Assembly: GCF_001467615.1 (NCBI RefSeq)
Contig: NZ_LNYA01000023.1
Span: forward strand, 201,365-265,364
DNA: 64,000 nt
Direction of reading: 5' to 3'
Origin: Legionella erythra
Lineage (GTDB): Bacteria > Pseudomonadota > Gammaproteobacteria > Legionellales > Legionellaceae
Shown here: one piece after another, positions 56,301-64,000 of the stretch
Numbering within the stretch: the stretch's first letter is position 1
Layout: each line of letters starts with the position of its first letter
Program-made: the position numbers and the translations under genes
The notes under the pieces: model-generated
Told to the model about the DNA's origin: nothing
Databases searched by the model: none
The model's input: the letters and a program-made list of their open reading frames with translations, nothing else

Positions 56301-58874
56301 TTAATTTGTAGAACGCCGAGACGGACCATCGCCTGGTAGCTCCATACGTGACAATTTATTATTTTGCTTTTTAGACCCACTAACCGAACCACTAAAAAAT
56401 AAAGCGCCATGGCCACAGACTTTTGTCCACTCCTCGTCCTCTTTTGGCGTTACCAGGGAACCTGGGTGCCAGTCTTTGGCATTTGCCCTTTCTGTCTCTA
56501 TCCTGATTCGTTCCTGGTTTAAAAATGGCTTTAATTCGAGAAGTAATCGAATGGCCATCTCTGCGGTTTGCTTTTCCCTATAATCTTGCTGCTGGTAAAT
56601 TTCATTTTGATTGTCCACCAGCGGGTTACCATGCTCGAGATAATTTCGAAATGACCTTAAGTCAGCATAGTGATTGGCTATAAGCGGACAGGAGGCCAAT
56701 CCCTTGTATGTTTTTATGGTTTCAAGATGTTGCAGGATCTGGCCAATGTTGTATTCCAGCGCATCATTTAAGCTCGGGCTCTTCACTAATCGGGCTGCCA
56801 GAGTCATTCCCCCATCCCTCTGATGAAAAGAATCCCATTCCGCTGCCGTGTTTAAAAACAACGAGGGAATCCAATACCCATCCTTTATCAAAAACTCTTC
56901 AATGTCAGATAAGGATTCCAGGGCTGCTTCAATGCGCTTCAAAGGATTCAGCAACTGATCTTTTTTGACTGGCTCGAGCAAATACTTCGCCAATTTCCTA
57001 ATGCCTTCCAACCCTTTAAACCGGGCTTCGCGCTCAGCCTCTTTTTTTTCGCTGGCGAGCTTTTCTTCCACACGTTTCTGTCCTCTTTCTGCAAGCGACA
57101 GCGCTGGTTTGGCGATGGCTTTATCCAACGTGGCACCCAGTGTCTTGTACTTATCCCCCAATTCTTTGCGCGGCAGGCATTTCAAAATAGCGCCCTTCTC
57201 CAATTTGGACACCGTCTCGATTTGACCTGAGAATAATTTAACACAGAGATCAATCACTTCATTAGGGGCCTTAAACGTGATTAAACACTTTATAAATTCG
57301 TTTTCATCTGCTGATAACGCCTGTTTCGGTGCGTTTGAGGAGGTTGCTGCATCCATTTCCTGTTTACCAGGATTATTATTGTTGCTGTTCCCCTGTTTTA
57401 CAGCGATAGCTTCCTGCTTTAAACGATGTTGCCAGTATAGGGCTGGATCGTAATTATATTGTCCGAGAGTCTTTTCGCGTGCTAAAAGCAGATGGTTTAA
57501 TTTTTTACCAAACTCGAATAAATCCTTCGCAAAAACCTGCTGAAGCCAGACCCTATCTGATAAAAATTGACCCATCCTGTATTTTAAATCCCTTTCATCC
57601 TGATGAGTAATCGCATCACGGATGACGATGAAGGCACGCCAATCGGTGCTGGGATCAAGATCAATTATAAATTTGGAAAAGTTTTTCCCGGTTATTAATT
57701 CACCAAGGATCTGAAGGCGGCGGAGAGCGGCATGCATCTCTAACTTTTTTGAAACATCAAAAGATGAGCGCAAATCAACCAATTCGAAATGCGGTGACTC
57801 CGGATTTGGCCAAACCGGTATTTTTATACGAGCGTTGGTGTTGTATGTCAGATTGACTAATTTAATCAGGTTTTGGATATCATTAACGTAAGTGATAAGG
57901 CATTGACTGGCAGGTAATTCAAGTTTTAAGGCAACCCATGGTTTTTCTGTCATGAGCGCGTTCGCCATCTCAAGAAAAAAACGCCTCAGAGCAGGCAGGT
58001 CTTGTTCGATAATGCTCAATACAGCCTGCGGAATAGTCAACTGCAAATCACCTACTTCAGCCATAAAATGCATAGCACTTGCAAATAGTTGATTAGCTCC
58101 CTCCTCATCACTCCCGACTATTGCTTCTAGAGAAAATTGGATCATCGCTGCTTTTTGCATGGATGGCTCAATCATTATGCCGCCAAGATGCTCAAATGAA
58201 AACCAGCTTAGAGCCGAGCTTTCAAAGGATTTATCAAATTTTTTTCTAATCTCAGGTGATAGCTTCTGGATAATTTCACACAGTTTATGCATCAAAACCC
58301 GGTTTTGTTCATCCTGTTTATCGTTTATTGTCTGCAGCTCCAAAGGGGAAAGGTGCTTTGGCCTTTTTTTAAAGCGGCTTTCAGAGGCATGATACTTCAT
58401 TAAGAAGTCTATCAGTTTGAGAATATAGATTACTCGTTGCGCATCGGTTGAAAATTTATCGATATCCTGGCCTTGCAAAGAAGTATAACCTTGTAAGAAC
58501 TCAGGGCAATAATAGGGCTCAACAGAAGCAATGGCTTTGCGCCGCTTAAAACCCAGAATGCGTTCCGCTTCGCTATCCTCCGCACCGGCTGAAGCCAATT
58601 CATAATAAAGATTGACATTGCCATTATCAGCAGCCAATCGCAGGGCGCTATACGGGTGTTTTTTCAGATTGAGGTCAATGCCAAGCTCACGTTGATGCAG
58701 TATGAGTATTTTAATGAACTTCAACGTTTCATGGCTATCCAGAGTACAATGCAAACAGGCAAGGTAAAATGCTTTTTCAAATTGATAATCAAGGATGAGG
58801 CCATGAATACTCTTCCCTTCCTTTATCTTATGAAAGTCAATTTTTCCAATTTGAGCAATCAATTCTTTATTCAT
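56301..58874 (-). CDS. Large protein with two HepT/HEPN-like motifs, effector candidate
   Basis: The 857-residue protein has no signal peptide. Residues 72-95 (YSALRLAADNGNVNLYYELA) look like one ankyrin unit. Two segments look like HEPN domains of the HepT type. The first is LQILGELITG, then DWRAFIVIRDAITHQDER, with R419-x4-H424. The second is LEYNIGQILQHLETI, then ADLRSFRNYLEHGNPLVD, with R743-x4-H748. In HEPN proteins RxxxxH is the RNase (or AMP-acceptor) motif. A Lys/Glu-rich coiled coil spans about 590-640. A PmrA-type box 45 bases upstream supports control as a Dot/Icm effector. Function is unknown. Confidence 0.75.
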   Translation of the reverse strand: MNKELIAQIGKIDFHKIKEGKSIHGLILDYQFEKAFYLACLHCTLDSHETLKFIKILILHQRELGIDLNLKKHPYSALRLAADNGNVNLYYELASAGAEDSEAERILGFKRRKAIASVEPYYCPEFLQGYTSLQGQDIDKFSTDAQRVIYILKLIDFLMKYHASESRFKKRPKHLSPLELQTINDKQDEQNRVLMHKLCEIIQKLSPEIRKKFDKSFESSALSWFSFEHLGGIMIEPSMQKAAMIQFSLEAIVGSDEEGANQLFASAMHFMAEVGDLQLTIPQAVLSIIEQDLPALRRFFLEMANALMTEKPWVALKLELPASQCLITYVNDIQNLIKLVNLTYNTNARIKIPVWPNPESPHFELVDLRSSFDVSKKLEMHAALRRLQILGELITGKNFSKFIIDLDPSTDWRAFIVIRDAITHQDERDLKYRMGQFLSDRVWLQQVFAKDLFEFGKKLNHLLLAREKTLGQYNYDPALYWQHRLKQEAIAVKQGNSNNNNPGKQEMDAATSSNAPKQALSADENEFIKCLITFKAPNEVIDLCVKLFSGQIETVSKLEKGAILKCLPRKELGDKYKTLGATLDKAIAKPALSLAERGQKRVEEKLASEKKEAEREARFKGLEGIRKLAKYLLEPVKKDQLLNPLKRIEAALESLSDIEEFLIKDGYWIPSLFLNTAAEWDSFHQRDGGMTLAARLVKSPSLNDALEYNIGQILQHLETIKTYKGLASCPLIANHYADLRSFRNYLEHGNPLVDNQNEIYQQQDYREKQTAEMAIRLLLELKPFLNQERIRIETERANAKDWHPGSLVTPKEDEEWTKVCGHGALFFSGSVSGSKKQNNKLSRMELPGDGPSRRSTN

Positions 58875-58919
58875 TATTCACCAGATACATAACTAAAACA
58901 GCTTGCAGTCTATTCAAGA

Positions 58920-58939
58920 AACATTAAGGAAAAATTAAG
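58920..58939 (-). promoter_or_regulatory. PmrA-box-like site upstream of the HEPN-motif protein gene
   Basis: On the minus strand: CTTAATTTT-TC-CTTAATGTT, matching cTTAATatT-N2-cTTAATatT at 8 of 9 bases in each half. It ends 45 bases before the ATG at 58874. Confidence 0.75.
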
Positions 58940-58986
58940 ATGGGCAAAAAAAAGACAAATGGTCATTCCACATCGCATTTTATTTT

Positions 58987-59006
58987 CTTAAGATTCTCAT
59001 AATATT
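58987..59006 (+). promoter_or_regulatory. PmrA-box-like site upstream of the gene at 59052
   Basis: CTTAAGATT-CT-CATAATATT matches cTTAATatT-N2-cTTAATatT at 8 of 9 bases in each half. It ends 45 bases before the ATG at 59052, and it is back to back with the box at 58920-58939 in the divergent gap. Confidence 0.6.
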
Positions 59007-59051
59007 TTATTTGTACAATACATACACTTTACATCCATATTGAATTAAATC

Positions 59052-60892
59052 ATGCCTTTTAGTATTGACTTGCAGACCATGCAAAAAACCAAGCAATGGA
59101 CTTTTAAGCAAACAGTAGAAGCTCGGCAACTCCAGGCCCTTCTCGACAAAGGTGATCGCAAAGGGTATATCGAACGATTACGCCAACTTAACGATTCTCA
59201 TAAGTTCACTCGCACGCAGGGGCAAGTGTATGAATTGTCTGACGAAGGCGAGACAATTCATGTTCCCATCAAGTTTCAAGTTAAAAAATCAGTCATTACC
59301 TGGTCGTTTATCGCTCCCTTTGATAGAACCCATCAATCATTCCGCGATGAAGTCTTTAATACAGCCGCTAAAGCGCATGCCTGCGTGGCCAATTCCTGTG
59401 AAACATATTATCGTGGTACCGATCATCTTCATTTAAAAGAGATGCACAGCTACCCTGAAGAAGCCTTCTTCAACCACAACCACTACCGCACAGCTGATGG
59501 CGGACCTATCACACCGGTTGAAGTCTATGAACATTTATTTGGTTTTTATGCGCAGCAAGAAGGTAGAAAATTTATACCCTTAGCCCAGGAGCGCGACAAA
59601 ATTATTTTAACTTTCGCAGTGTATTGGGCTAATTTTAATGCGGACATTCGCTATGTGGCCTTTTCTTTTCTTCGAGGTGAGGGGGAGAAAGAGCAGGTAC
59701 TTCGCCAGTTAAAAGAAATTGCCTGTATTGGTCGACTGACACCGGATCAGGCTGACAAAGAAATCGACGCCTTTTTTAATTCAGAACACGGAAAAAATAT
59801 GTTAGTTCTGGCTGAGAGCCAAGGATTTCCCCGTATCGAAAGAATCAAGAAATTCATTAAATCAAATTACCGCGAGATGCATAAACAATATGCACCTGCC
59901 ATTGAACAGGAAATTGCCGCCAACACATCAATGGAATCCGTCGCCGCCTCATCAACACATGCCTCGCCATCAACGAGCAGCCGATCCAGCCCAGGGATGA
60001 ATATCTCGCAGGTCCTGATCAAGCCTTTGATGAGATTGACCGGCTCGAGTATGAAACCTTCGCACGCGATCTCACCAAGCACTGCCAAAGTGTCAGGAAA
60101 GAATTATTGCAGGATTTGGATCTTGTCGATTTTCGCAAAGGACTCATGCTTTATTATGCCCTGTGTACTGCTCAGAAAAGCGCAGCATCTTATCCAAAGG
60201 AAGAAGGCATGCGGTTTCATAAGGATTTTTTAACCAATGAACTCATTGAACAAATGCTGATTGAACTGCCCTGCCTTAAGCCCGGTTCGTCCCCTGCCCT
60301 GGAAAATGACTTATTGAAAAAACTGGTTTTATGGGTAAAGGAAGCACCGCCTGAACTGGAGGAGTGGATCAATTGGGTACGGGTAAATGGCTCGCGCGGC
60401 TTAGGCGCTGAAATAGGAGGGGTTCGCTCAAAAACAGGTCAGGTGGATCTCAGCCAGGCTATTCCCAAAGAAGATCGGAAAGCCAGTGATAACGTTGCAG
60501 AAATTGATTTTGAGAAAGTCGACTTAAGGGCGGTTTTCTATCCCCATACTCCCTTATCACAAGCAAAAGGGAATGAGACTGATGCTGACACTGATCTATT
60601 GATGAAACAGCTGAACCAGTATTTGCAGGATTTAATGAAACAACGGATGAGCACACCCTCGCAACCGGTTCAGCCATTTAAAGCCAAAGTTCAAATTATC
60701 GAGATGGCTTTGTCGGTCCTTAAAGGCAGGGCGAATGTTAAAGAACTGATCGCCCTCGCCTCCTCCTCGCAGGAATGGAAAATCACCGGATCTGGTCTTA
60801 AAAAAAGCAAGCTGGAACTACTTGTTGGCGAGGTGATTGATTTTAAATCACCAAAACCAATGGATGCGTACGCTTTCAACACCGGGCTATAG
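59052..60892 (+). pseudogene. Large unrecognised protein, frameshifted, PmrA-box-linked
   Basis: From ATG 59052 the first ~300 residues are soluble and well formed (TWSFIAPFDRTHQSFRDEVF, YWANFNADIRYVAFSFLRGE). After EIAANTSMESVAASS the frame becomes Ser/Thr-rich and atypical and stops at 60233. The frame one base back is open from before 59942 and reads INEQPIQPRDEYLAGPDQAF, DEIDRLEYETFARDLTKHCQ and onward to 60892. The two are probably one gene of about 613 residues broken near 59950-59985. No family recognised; effector candidate by its PmrA-type box. The stop overlaps a small hairpin (60889-60906). Confidence 0.7.
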
Positions 60893-60962
60893 CCGTTTAC
60901 GGCTATGGCGTCTCCTCGTTATTTTTGATAGAGTAGCGCAAATTTAACACATTATACGCATT

Positions 60963-61919
60963 ATGCCGAAGCACGAGGGTAAACTCTATCCTAACCAACC
61001 CGAATTGGATGAGGATGCCGGGGACAATTCTGAAACCAGGCACGAAAAAGAAACGTTTGATGCGCCATCAAAAAAACCTGAATGGCTTGCTCTGGGCAGA
61101 GGCAGCTATAACCGCGTGTGGCGCTCAGCAGCGCCCGATAAGTCTGGACTCTATCGAGTGCTTAAATACCCTCTGCCGTCTAAAGATAACTGCATTAATG
61201 CCTTAAACCATAATCTCCGAGGCGTCAGACTCTGGAATGAAATTAATCCTTCATCCCAAACCGGCCTGCCTGAAGCCATCACCTCGCAATCAGGATGGAT
61301 AGCGCCCTATATAGCCAATGCACGTCAGGCCACGGATGAAGAGGCAGCCAATAAAGTGGTGGCGATTTACCAGGCTACCCGGCGCATTGTATTTGATGCC
61401 GCGACCCAGGGTAATGTACTAACCTGTGTGGATACCGGGGAGGTCATGGTGGTTGACGTTGATTTGGCGCTGAATCTGCGCAACTCGACGGCCAGCCTTA
61501 ATTTTGCTAAAAACCTGCATGAACGTTTTGAACAGTACTGGAATGATCCCGACTTAAAAATAAACATGACCACAACATTGGAGATCACGAAAAACCTGCT
61601 TTACCTGGAAGAACAGCTATCGAGTACCGACATTGATAAACTCAATCATGAAAATCTCACGCTAGCCAACCTTGCGTCATTAAGTTGGTTAAGAATACAT
61701 CACAAGCCACTGACCTACGCCTTATTTTTGGATATTTCCATGTTACGGCAAGCAGATATCGAGATGAGTGATACCCTTTTTGAAAGCTTACTTTCCACCC
61801 GAGAGGAGAAAATTGAGTTCACTGAACAATACAATCAGAATGCCACTCACCGGTTTTTCCTGCCCAAAAACCAGTCTGCTGTGTCTTTAAAAGACGATGC
61901 AATCCACAAAATAATTTAG
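60963..61919 (+). CDS. Kinase-like protein, effector candidate
   Basis: The 318-residue protein has an N-terminal region (40-90) resembling a kinase N-lobe: the glycine-rich loop LGRGSYNRVWRS and a candidate ATP-binding Lys in YRVLKYPL. GEVMVVDVDLALNLRN resembles the metal-binding DFG region (here DVD). A clear HRD catalytic loop is not seen; GNVLTCVDTG occupies that place. It may be an atypical kinase or pseudokinase, a type common among Legionella effectors. It starts 70 bases after the frameshifted gene. No PmrA-type box is seen. Confidence 0.65.
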   Translation: MPKHEGKLYPNQPELDEDAGDNSETRHEKETFDAPSKKPEWLALGRGSYNRVWRSAAPDKSGLYRVLKYPLPSKDNCINALNHNLRGVRLWNEINPSSQTGLPEAITSQSGWIAPYIANARQATDEEAANKVVAIYQATRRIVFDAATQGNVLTCVDTGEVMVVDVDLALNLRNSTASLNFAKNLHERFEQYWNDPDLKINMTTTLEITKNLLYLEEQLSSTDIDKLNHENLTLANLASLSWLRIHHKPLTYALFLDISMLRQADIEMSDTLFESLLSTREEKIEFTEQYNQNATHRFFLPKNQSAVSLKDDAIHKII

Positions 61920-62123
61920 GACCCTAAACCTCGTTTAACTGCATTTACCTGTTGTTGTTTAGAGAAAGACTATAAAATTAAAAAGCATTGTTATACGATA
62001 TTTTATTAGACTCTCGTTAGTGAATTACTTATAATTGTGACGTTTATTTGTTCTTAGAATTCAAATAGATAAATTCATGCTTTATTTATCAGCAGTTAGC
62101 GACCTAAAAGGTAAGGATACGAC

Positions 62124-62684
62124 ATGGGATATTCAGATATAGAATCAGACGACGAGCCAGTACTTATATTTCATCCCCCCTCTGCTTCATATCCGTTAAC
62201 GGATATCCGCAAAAATCGAGTCTGCCCACCTCCTCGTACGCTCCCAACACGAGCGCATAAGACAGAGACCATGACCGACGAATTAGCCGCTCAACTCTTC
62301 GACGCCATTACCTCTGGTATTAAAAGCTACAATAACAAGGAGGAGCGCGACGGCGTTGTAAATGGCTATTTCACGCTTTTTCGTCACGGCCAACATGGCA
62401 AAATGAAGGCTAACGAGTTACAGGACAGTCTAGCTAAAAAATCATTTAGCGACATGCTTCATCTGCTGAATGACTATTTTAATTCATCGGATGCTCACTA
62501 CAATAATCATTCCCTTGCCACTTACTTATTAGACAAGCTCAATGATTTTGTTACATCATTAGACTCTACCTATCAACCTGAAACGGGTAGTATGGCCTGG
62601 GCTTCTGTTTTATCGCATCTTAAACATTACTCAAAAGCCCTGGGTGATGATTGCATGAAAACTGCAACGCAAACGAGCCTTTAG
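62124..62684 (+). CDS. Hypothetical protein
   Basis: The 186-residue soluble protein has an acidic, probably disordered N-terminus (DIESDDEPVLIFHPPSAS) and a helical remainder (DELAAQLFDAITSGIKSYNN, SFSDMLHLLNDYF). No signal peptide or known motif. The 204-base A/T-rich gap upstream holds only a partial PmrA half-site-like sequence (CTTAGAATT at 62053-62061). Ends 9 bases before the dehydrogenase gene. An effector is possible but unsupported. Confidence 0.6.
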   Translation: MGYSDIESDDEPVLIFHPPSASYPLTDIRKNRVCPPPRTLPTRAHKTETMTDELAAQLFDAITSGIKSYNNKEERDGVVNGYFTLFRHGQHGKMKANELQDSLAKKSFSDMLHLLNDYFNSSDAHYNNHSLATYLLDKLNDFVTSLDSTYQPETGSMAWASVLSHLKHYSKALGDDCMKTATQTSL

Positions 62685-62693
62685 GAAACGGAG

Positions 62694-63464
62694 ATGTCGC
62701 GTCTTGAAAACAAAATTATTTTGATTACGGGCGCCTCCAGTGGCATTGGGGAGGCCTGTGCCAGGCTTTTTGCTTCACAAGGTGCGAGACTTATTCTCAC
62801 AGCTCGCCGCCTTGACCGGTTGGAAATCCTCGCAACCGAATTGAAAAATACCCATGGCAATGAGCCTTATATCCATTGCCTCGATGTTCGGAACTCTGCT
62901 GCAGTCAAAACGTTTTTGGACTCGCTGCCAGTAGCCTGGCAGTGTATTGACGTATTGCTCAATAACGCCGGTTTGGCTTTAAGCAGCGACCCCATTCAGA
63001 ACGGTCTAATCGACAATTGGGAAACCATGATCGACACGAATGTCAAAGGTCTCCTCTACATAACCCGCCATGTGCTGCCAGGCATGTTGCAAAGACAGCA
63101 AGGCCATATTGTCAATATCGGCTCGATTGCAGGTCAGGAGGTTTATCCCAACGGCAATGTCTATTGTGCGAGCAAGCATGCGGTCAGAGCCCTGACCAAA
63201 TCCATGCGACTCGACTTAATGGGCAGCCCCATTCGCGTGAGCGAAATCGCACCCGGCGCGGTTGAAACAGAATTCAGCCTTGTACGCTGGCAAGATGCGG
63301 ATAAGGCAAAAACATTTTACCAGGACTTTACCCCGCTGACTGCCAAGGATATAGCCGATGCCGTATATTACTGCATTTCCGCGCCGCCGCATGTCAACAT
63401 TGCCGAATTGACCATTCTGCCTACAGACCAGGCATCTGCGAATCATATTCATCGAAAAAAATAG
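62694..63464 (+). CDS. Short-chain dehydrogenase, YdfG-like
   Basis: This 256-residue SDR has ILITGASSGIGEACARLFA, NNAGLALSSDPIQ, the catalytic Ser in NIGSIAG and Tyr-x3-Lys in NVYCASKHAVRALTK. The sequence ISEIAPGAVETEFSLVRW (here VSEIAPGAVETEFSLVRW) is typical of the YdfG group, which oxidises L-allo-threonine and serine or reduces malonic semialdehyde. RBS GGAAACGGAG precedes the ATG. Confidence 0.92.
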   Translation: MSRLENKIILITGASSGIGEACARLFASQGARLILTARRLDRLEILATELKNTHGNEPYIHCLDVRNSAAVKTFLDSLPVAWQCIDVLLNNAGLALSSDPIQNGLIDNWETMIDTNVKGLLYITRHVLPGMLQRQQGHIVNIGSIAGQEVYPNGNVYCASKHAVRALTKSMRLDLMGSPIRVSEIAPGAVETEFSLVRWQDADKAKTFYQDFTPLTAKDIADAVYYCISAPPHVNIAELTILPTDQASANHIHRKK

Positions 63465-63530
63465 CGAATCGTATATTTATTTTACATTGGTCTATAGTTA
63501 TTAAATAATTCATTCTTTTGTTCGCTGTAG

Positions 63531-64000
63531 ATGGTCCCAAAAGAAAAACACTTCCTTACACAAGCCTTTGAAGCCAGTAAAAATGCATTTTTGTATGTTG
63601 GGCTCTTCAGTCTTTTCATCAATATCCTGATGCTTACCACCCCTCTTTACATGATGCAGGTTTTTGACCGGGTGCTCGCAAGCTACAGTTACGACACTTT
63701 AATCTATTTAACTTTGATTGCTTTATTGGCTCTTCTGGTTTTAAGCCTGCTGGATGCGGTTAGAACCTACATGATTATTCATGTCAGTGTCTGGTTTGAG
63801 CGTAAACTGACGCCACCGGCGCTGGCGCTTAGTCCCGATCAAATTCTGCTTGGCAATACTTACCCCGAACAGGCGCTACGGGATATTGCCGCCGTCAAAC
63901 AATTTATTGGCGGCTCAGCGATCGTTACTTTTTTTGACTCGCCCTGGGTGCCCATCTATCTCATTGTTATCTTTATGCTCGACCCTATCCTGGGCTGGAT
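63531..64000 (+). CDS. Type I secretion ABC transporter, PrtD/HlyB type, 5' end
   Basis: ATG 63531 opens a frame that runs off the right edge. The visible 156 residues are the N-terminal membrane domain: FINILMLTTPLYMMQVFDRV and FFDSPWVPIYLIVIFMLDPI are signatures of PrtD-like type I secretion ATPases. TLIYLTLIALLALLVLSLLD is a membrane helix. The nucleotide-binding domain would lie outside the window. Its membrane-fusion partner is probably downstream. Confidence 0.88.
   Translation, partial: MVPKEKHFLTQAFEASKNAFLYVGLFSLFINILMLTTPLYMMQVFDRVLASYSYDTLIYLTLIALLALLVLSLLDAVRTYMIIHVSVWFERKLTPPALALSPDQILLGNTYPEQALRDIAAVKQFIGGSAIVTFFDSPWVPIYLIVIFMLDPILGW

Noticed and set aside
62053-62072. Possible fourth PmrA box upstream of the gene at 62124
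   Set aside because: Only the first half (CTTAGAATT) is similar; the second half does not match.

Overview
The window looks like a chromosomal segment of a Legionella species or a close relative in the Legionellaceae. Housekeeping genes are gammaproteobacterial in type and order (rsfS-rlmH-mrdA-rodA; yceD-rpmF-plsX-fabH-fabD-fabG-acpP-fabF-mltG-tmk-holB-pilZ-tatD). They are interleaved with genes typical of Legionella: an F-box/ankyrin protein, a kinase-like protein, an EnhA-like L,D-transpeptidase, a GH18 chitinase, and several large unrecognised proteins. Three of the unrecognised genes have upstream sequences that match the Legionella PmrA box (cTTAATatT-N2-cTTAATatT), each 45-47 bases before the start codon. 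The genus call rests on this combination, not on a database match.

Layout. 1-6.8 kb: end of a Ser/Thr/Gly repeat protein, a secreted hypothetical, a LuxR-type regulator, a chitinase, and a PAS-kinase-receiver-GGDEF-EAL hybrid. 7-15.2 kb: lpxB with a Gfo/Idh/MocA dehydrogenase (a GnnA candidate for 2,3-diamino-glucose lipid A), rnhB, the rod-shape operon, and a POT peptide transporter. 15.3-21.9 kb: histidine degradation (hutU-hutH), an aldehyde dehydrogenase, a short-chain dehydrogenase, rnhA and dnaQ. 22-24.7 kb: L,D-transpeptidase, a hypothetical, erpA and mnmA. 24.8-34.5 kb: the fatty-acid and DNA-replication operon.

34.6-37.1 kb is an insertion-like island: an IS5-type transposase remnant and an F-box/ankyrin gene between two direct copies of a palindromic repeat. 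37.1-41.2 kb, on the minus strand, is a seven-gene operon combining a bufferin/MNIO RiPP system (two different Cys-rich precursors, a DUF692 enzyme and a DUF2063 partner) with two YceI proteins and a cytochrome b561, downstream of a Fur-box-like palindrome. 41.2-47.5 kb carries two MFS transporters, anmK, and a squalene-synthase-like gene with two tandem GT2 glycosyltransferases and a small Pro/Glu-rich ORF.

47.6-63 kb is accessory. It holds three genes interrupted by single frameshifts (topoisomerase IB, a small GTPase-like protein, and a large PmrA-box-linked protein), small acidic Pro/Asp-rich proteins, stress-type genes, trxC, an IS3 orfA remnant, a large protein with two HepT/HEPN-like RxxxxH motifs, and a kinase-like protein. 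The right edge holds the start of a PrtD/HlyB-type type I secretion ABC transporter. No rRNA, tRNA or CRISPR array was seen.
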